This document shows, piece by piece, positions 62,021 to 64,000 of a stretch of 64,000 nucleotides of DNA. Source of the stretch: Bacteroidota bacterium (GTDB taxonomy: Bacteria > Bacteroidota > Bacteroidia > NS11-12g > UBA9320); the NCBI GenBank assembly GCA_002746305.1, contig NVWV01000003.1:201999-265998 (forward strand), given 5' to 3'. The position numbers and the translations under genes are program-made. The notes below the pieces were generated by a model that saw nothing but the letters and a program-made list of their open reading frames with translations, was not told the origin of the DNA and searched no databases. Every line of letters begins with the position of its first letter. Within the stretch, counting starts at the first letter, position 1.

Positions 62021-62332
62021 CTATTTCTTCACTGTTAACTTCTTAGTCACCTTGTGACCATCAGCATCCAATGTGTAGAAATAAACTCCTTCTGGAATAT
62101 TAGTGACATCTATAATAAATGTACCTGAATGAGGAAGTTTTTGAATCTGGATTGTTTCTCCAAGTATATTGGATAATGTAAGTGTAGCATCTATTGACGT
62201 AAACTCAACATTAACATAGGTCTTTTCCTTGGCAGGATTTGGGTAATTCTGACCAAGCTTAGGATCATCACCTGCAAACACCATTGATGCTGCTAGTAAT
62301 AAAGTAAACGCTATGGAAACTAATCGTTTCAT
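62021..62332 (-). CDS. Mini-protein consisting of a signal peptide and a T9SS sorting tail
   Basis: The ATG at 62332 gives 103 residues: signal peptide MKRLVSIAFTLLLAASMVFA, then directly the type A sorting domain (LGQNYPNPAKEKTYVNVEF ... IPEGVYFYTLDADGHKVTKKL). No cargo domain is present; the mature part is about 83 residues. Upstream in-frame codons to 62422 lack signal-peptide logic and are left out. It may be a free sorting domain made on purpose or the remnant of a larger gene. Confidence 0.82.
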   Translation of the reverse strand: MKRLVSIAFTLLLAASMVFAGDDPKLGQNYPNPAKEKTYVNVEFTSIDATLTLSNILGETIQIQKLPHSGTFIIDVTNIPEGVYFYTLDADGHKVTKKLTVKK

Positions 62333-62440
62333 TTCTTGTTGCAAAAATAATGAAAATATCGTGCCAATGTCACTTTTAAATAAAAAAACGAAACCAACAC
62401 AATAAAAGTGCTCTAATAACAATACAACGCCGTAATGAGA

Positions 62441-63466
62441 TTAAGACGCTTTGTAATGCATCACCCCTTTTTTCAATTCCAAATGAGTTTCTAGGTTATT
62501 CAAAAACAATGCTCCAGTGCCCAATCCTTGGTGAAGAAGGTTGTCATATGTACTAACCCATTGTGCAATTGCATTTAGTCCAATATTACTCTCTAATGCC
62601 GATGTCGCCCACCAATTTATACTTTGATTGTGACCCAATTTTATCCATTCATCTGCAATTGATACGCCTCCTATAAGGTTGGGTTTTAAAATAAGATACT
62701 GTGGCTTAATATAGCGAAGTAGTTTACCTCCTTGAGTATGAACATCAACTCCAATCAGCTCTTCATCCAATGCTATATCCACAGGGCTTTCAATACACAA
62801 TCGTTGCATATCATCCCACTGATTAGGTGCAATGGGTTGTTCTATGCTATGAATCTCAAATCTTTTCAGTTCATTCAATTGCTCCTGAGCTTCATCCGGT
62901 TTAAATGCTCCGTTTGCGTCTACTCTTAGTGTGATTTTAAATGCAGAATATTGTTTTCTTATTTTCTCTAGCATTCGACATTCATCATCAAAATCTAATG
63001 CTCCTATTTTTAATTTTATTACATCAAACCCTGCCGCTATTTTTTCAAGAGCTTCTTCATACATCGTCTGCGTATCATTCATCCATACCAAACCATTGAC
63101 TAGGATCTTGGACTTTCCCAAGGTGAAGTTTGTTTGATACATTCTACCTTTTTCATCAGCTTCTAATGACAAAAGAGCGGTTTCTATGCCAAATCGAATA
63201 CTTGGGTAATCACTTAAATCAGCTTCTTCAATACTGCCTTTCTCACAAAACGCCAAAAGCTTGTGGTCCAATATTGCTTCATAATCTGACACATCATCGA
63301 TACTCAATAAGCTCAGTGGTGCGGCTTCTCCTATTCCAGACTTTCCTGATTGAATATCAAATAAGGTAATCAGGTAGATCGTTCTTGTTTTGAAAATATT
63401 ACGCGACGTTTTTGCGGGTTTCACAAACTCCAAAACATGCTTTTGAATGCTAAAGCTGTACTGCAT
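62441..63466 (-). CDS. menC: o-Succinylbenzoate synthase
   Basis: Enolase-superfamily enzyme of menaquinone synthesis, dehydrating SHCHC to o-succinylbenzoate. The ATG at 63466 (MQYSFSIQKHVLEF) gives 341 residues. Visible are GIGEAAPLSLLS, the catalytic lysine strand FDVIKLKIGALDF, metal ligands in LRVDANGAF and EQPIAP, and IALDEELIGVD. It lies 4 bp after menA on the same strand. Confidence 0.93.
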   Translation of the reverse strand: MQYSFSIQKHVLEFVKPAKTSRNIFKTRTIYLITLFDIQSGKSGIGEAAPLSLLSIDDVSDYEAILDHKLLAFCEKGSIEEADLSDYPSIRFGIETALLSLEADEKGRMYQTNFTLGKSKILVNGLVWMNDTQTMYEEALEKIAAGFDVIKLKIGALDFDDECRMLEKIRKQYSAFKITLRVDANGAFKPDEAQEQLNELKRFEIHSIEQPIAPNQWDDMQRLCIESPVDIALDEELIGVDVHTQGGKLLRYIKPQYLILKPNLIGGVSIADEWIKLGHNQSINWWATSALESNIGLNAIAQWVSTYDNLLHQGLGTGALFLNNLETHLELKKGVMHYKAS

Positions 63467-63470
63467 AGTT

Positions 63471-64000
63471 TTAAAATAACCCAAGTGCAAAAAGTACTAC
63501 CACTCCAAAGCTTCCTAACGATAACATCTTGAGTTGTTGATTATAGTCTAATGAGTGAACTGCTGCCTTTAGTTTCTTTAAATGAATAATGCCTAATACA
63601 AGAGCTCCTAATGGTGCTAGACTCCAACTACTATCAATAAGATGATAAGTAAAAAATCCAACAAAGGCGGTTACCACTAGTATTGTTTGATATCTTAAAG
63701 CTCCAGACTTCCCTAGTTTTGACGCTAATGTTATTTTATTGGCAAGGACATCCTTGTCCAAATCTCGTATGTTATTGACATTGAGGACTCCTACGCATAA
63801 GCAACCATAGGCCGTTGCAGGTAACAAGGACATCCATTGAAAGGACTGATTAAACAAAAATGAGGTAGCTAATACCCCTACCAAACCAAAGAAAATGAAT
63901 ACAAAAACATCTCCAAGTCCGTTGTACCCATAGGCTTTCTTGCCCACTGTGTAGGCTATTGCTGCAATGATGCTAGCAACTCCTACTCCTAAAAAAGTTA
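63471..64000 (-). CDS. menA: 1,4-dihydroxy-2-naphthoate polyprenyltransferase, C-terminal part (5' end outside window)
   Basis: Membrane prenyltransferase that attaches the isoprenoid side chain in menaquinone synthesis. The frame is open to the window edge (LGVGVASIIAAIAYTVGKKAYG), so only about 176 C-terminal residues are present. The second Asp-rich motif LNVNNIRDLDKD and several membrane helices are clear. The pairing with menC supports the call. Confidence 0.92.
   Translation of the reverse strand, partial: TFLGVGVASIIAAIAYTVGKKAYGYNGLGDVFVFIFFGLVGVLATSFLFNQSFQWMSLLPATAYGCLCVGVLNVNNIRDLDKDVLANKITLASKLGKSGALRYQTILVVTAFVGFFTYHLIDSSWSLAPLGALVLGIIHLKKLKAAVHSLDYNQQLKMLSLGSFGVVVLFALGLF

Overview
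The window looks like chromosomal DNA of a Bacteroidota bacterium, most likely in or near Flavobacteriales. The DNA is AT-rich. It carries sprA (the outer-membrane translocon of the type IX secretion system, T9SS), several secreted proteins with C-terminal T9SS sorting tails, the phylum-typical block acpP-fabF-rnc next to an IPExxxVDY protein and pyk, and promoters of the TTG-N20-TAnnTTTG kind. The organism is inferred from gene content; no rRNA is present.

Layout. 1-6.8 kb: sprA (truncated by the window edge) and ruvA. 6.9-12.6 kb: an EamA-type transporter followed by two versions of one variable cassette of exported proteins (small secreted protein, propeller-like protein, CxxC protein). 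Both cassettes sit between a copy of the EamA 3' end and a near-identical leader of about 130 bp. 12.8-18.4 kb: yicC-gmk-nadD, a perfect bidirectional terminator, ftsH and kbl. 18.5-31.3 kb: two large T9SS cargo proteins, an SGNH hydrolase, fhs, a P-loop membrane protein facing a PAS-LuxR regulator, a methyltransferase and fumC. 31.3-47.1 kb: pyk, acpP-fabF-rnc, gltX, a TPR protein, a zinc-ribbon protein, a Nif3-like protein, lpxK-rsmA-mgtE and a patatin. 60.4-64 kb: a DUF5723-like protein, a tiny protein that is almost only a sorting tail, and menC-menA.

The most unusual part is 47.8-60.5 kb. A minus-strand array of about 27 tRNA or tRNA-like units (56.3-58.5 kb) covers anticodons for at least 17 amino acids, with at most two units per amino acid. 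Many units are abnormal (missing D arm, no anticodon arm, His without G-1, a UAA unit without a long variable arm). The array is preceded by a 39-codon ORF with a strong Shine-Dalgarno sequence, whose first 17 codons specify 14 different amino acids. Downstream lies a Band-7/SPFH gene. Divergent from the array is a gene that fuses a WYL-type regulator to a phytanoyl-CoA-dioxygenase-like domain. The same palindrome, CTACGCA-N7-TGCGTAG, lies in front of the array and in front of rtcB (RNA ligase), each time exactly 9 nt from the same AATCTTTG box. rtcB is followed by two polymerase-beta-type nucleotidyltransferase genes.

I infer one regulon: damage to tRNA is sensed, the WYL fusion switches on both units, RtcB and the nucleotidyltransferases repair RNA, and the array supplies spare or decoy tRNAs. 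The palindromes, spacing, array and fusion are visible in the sequence. The function is inference.
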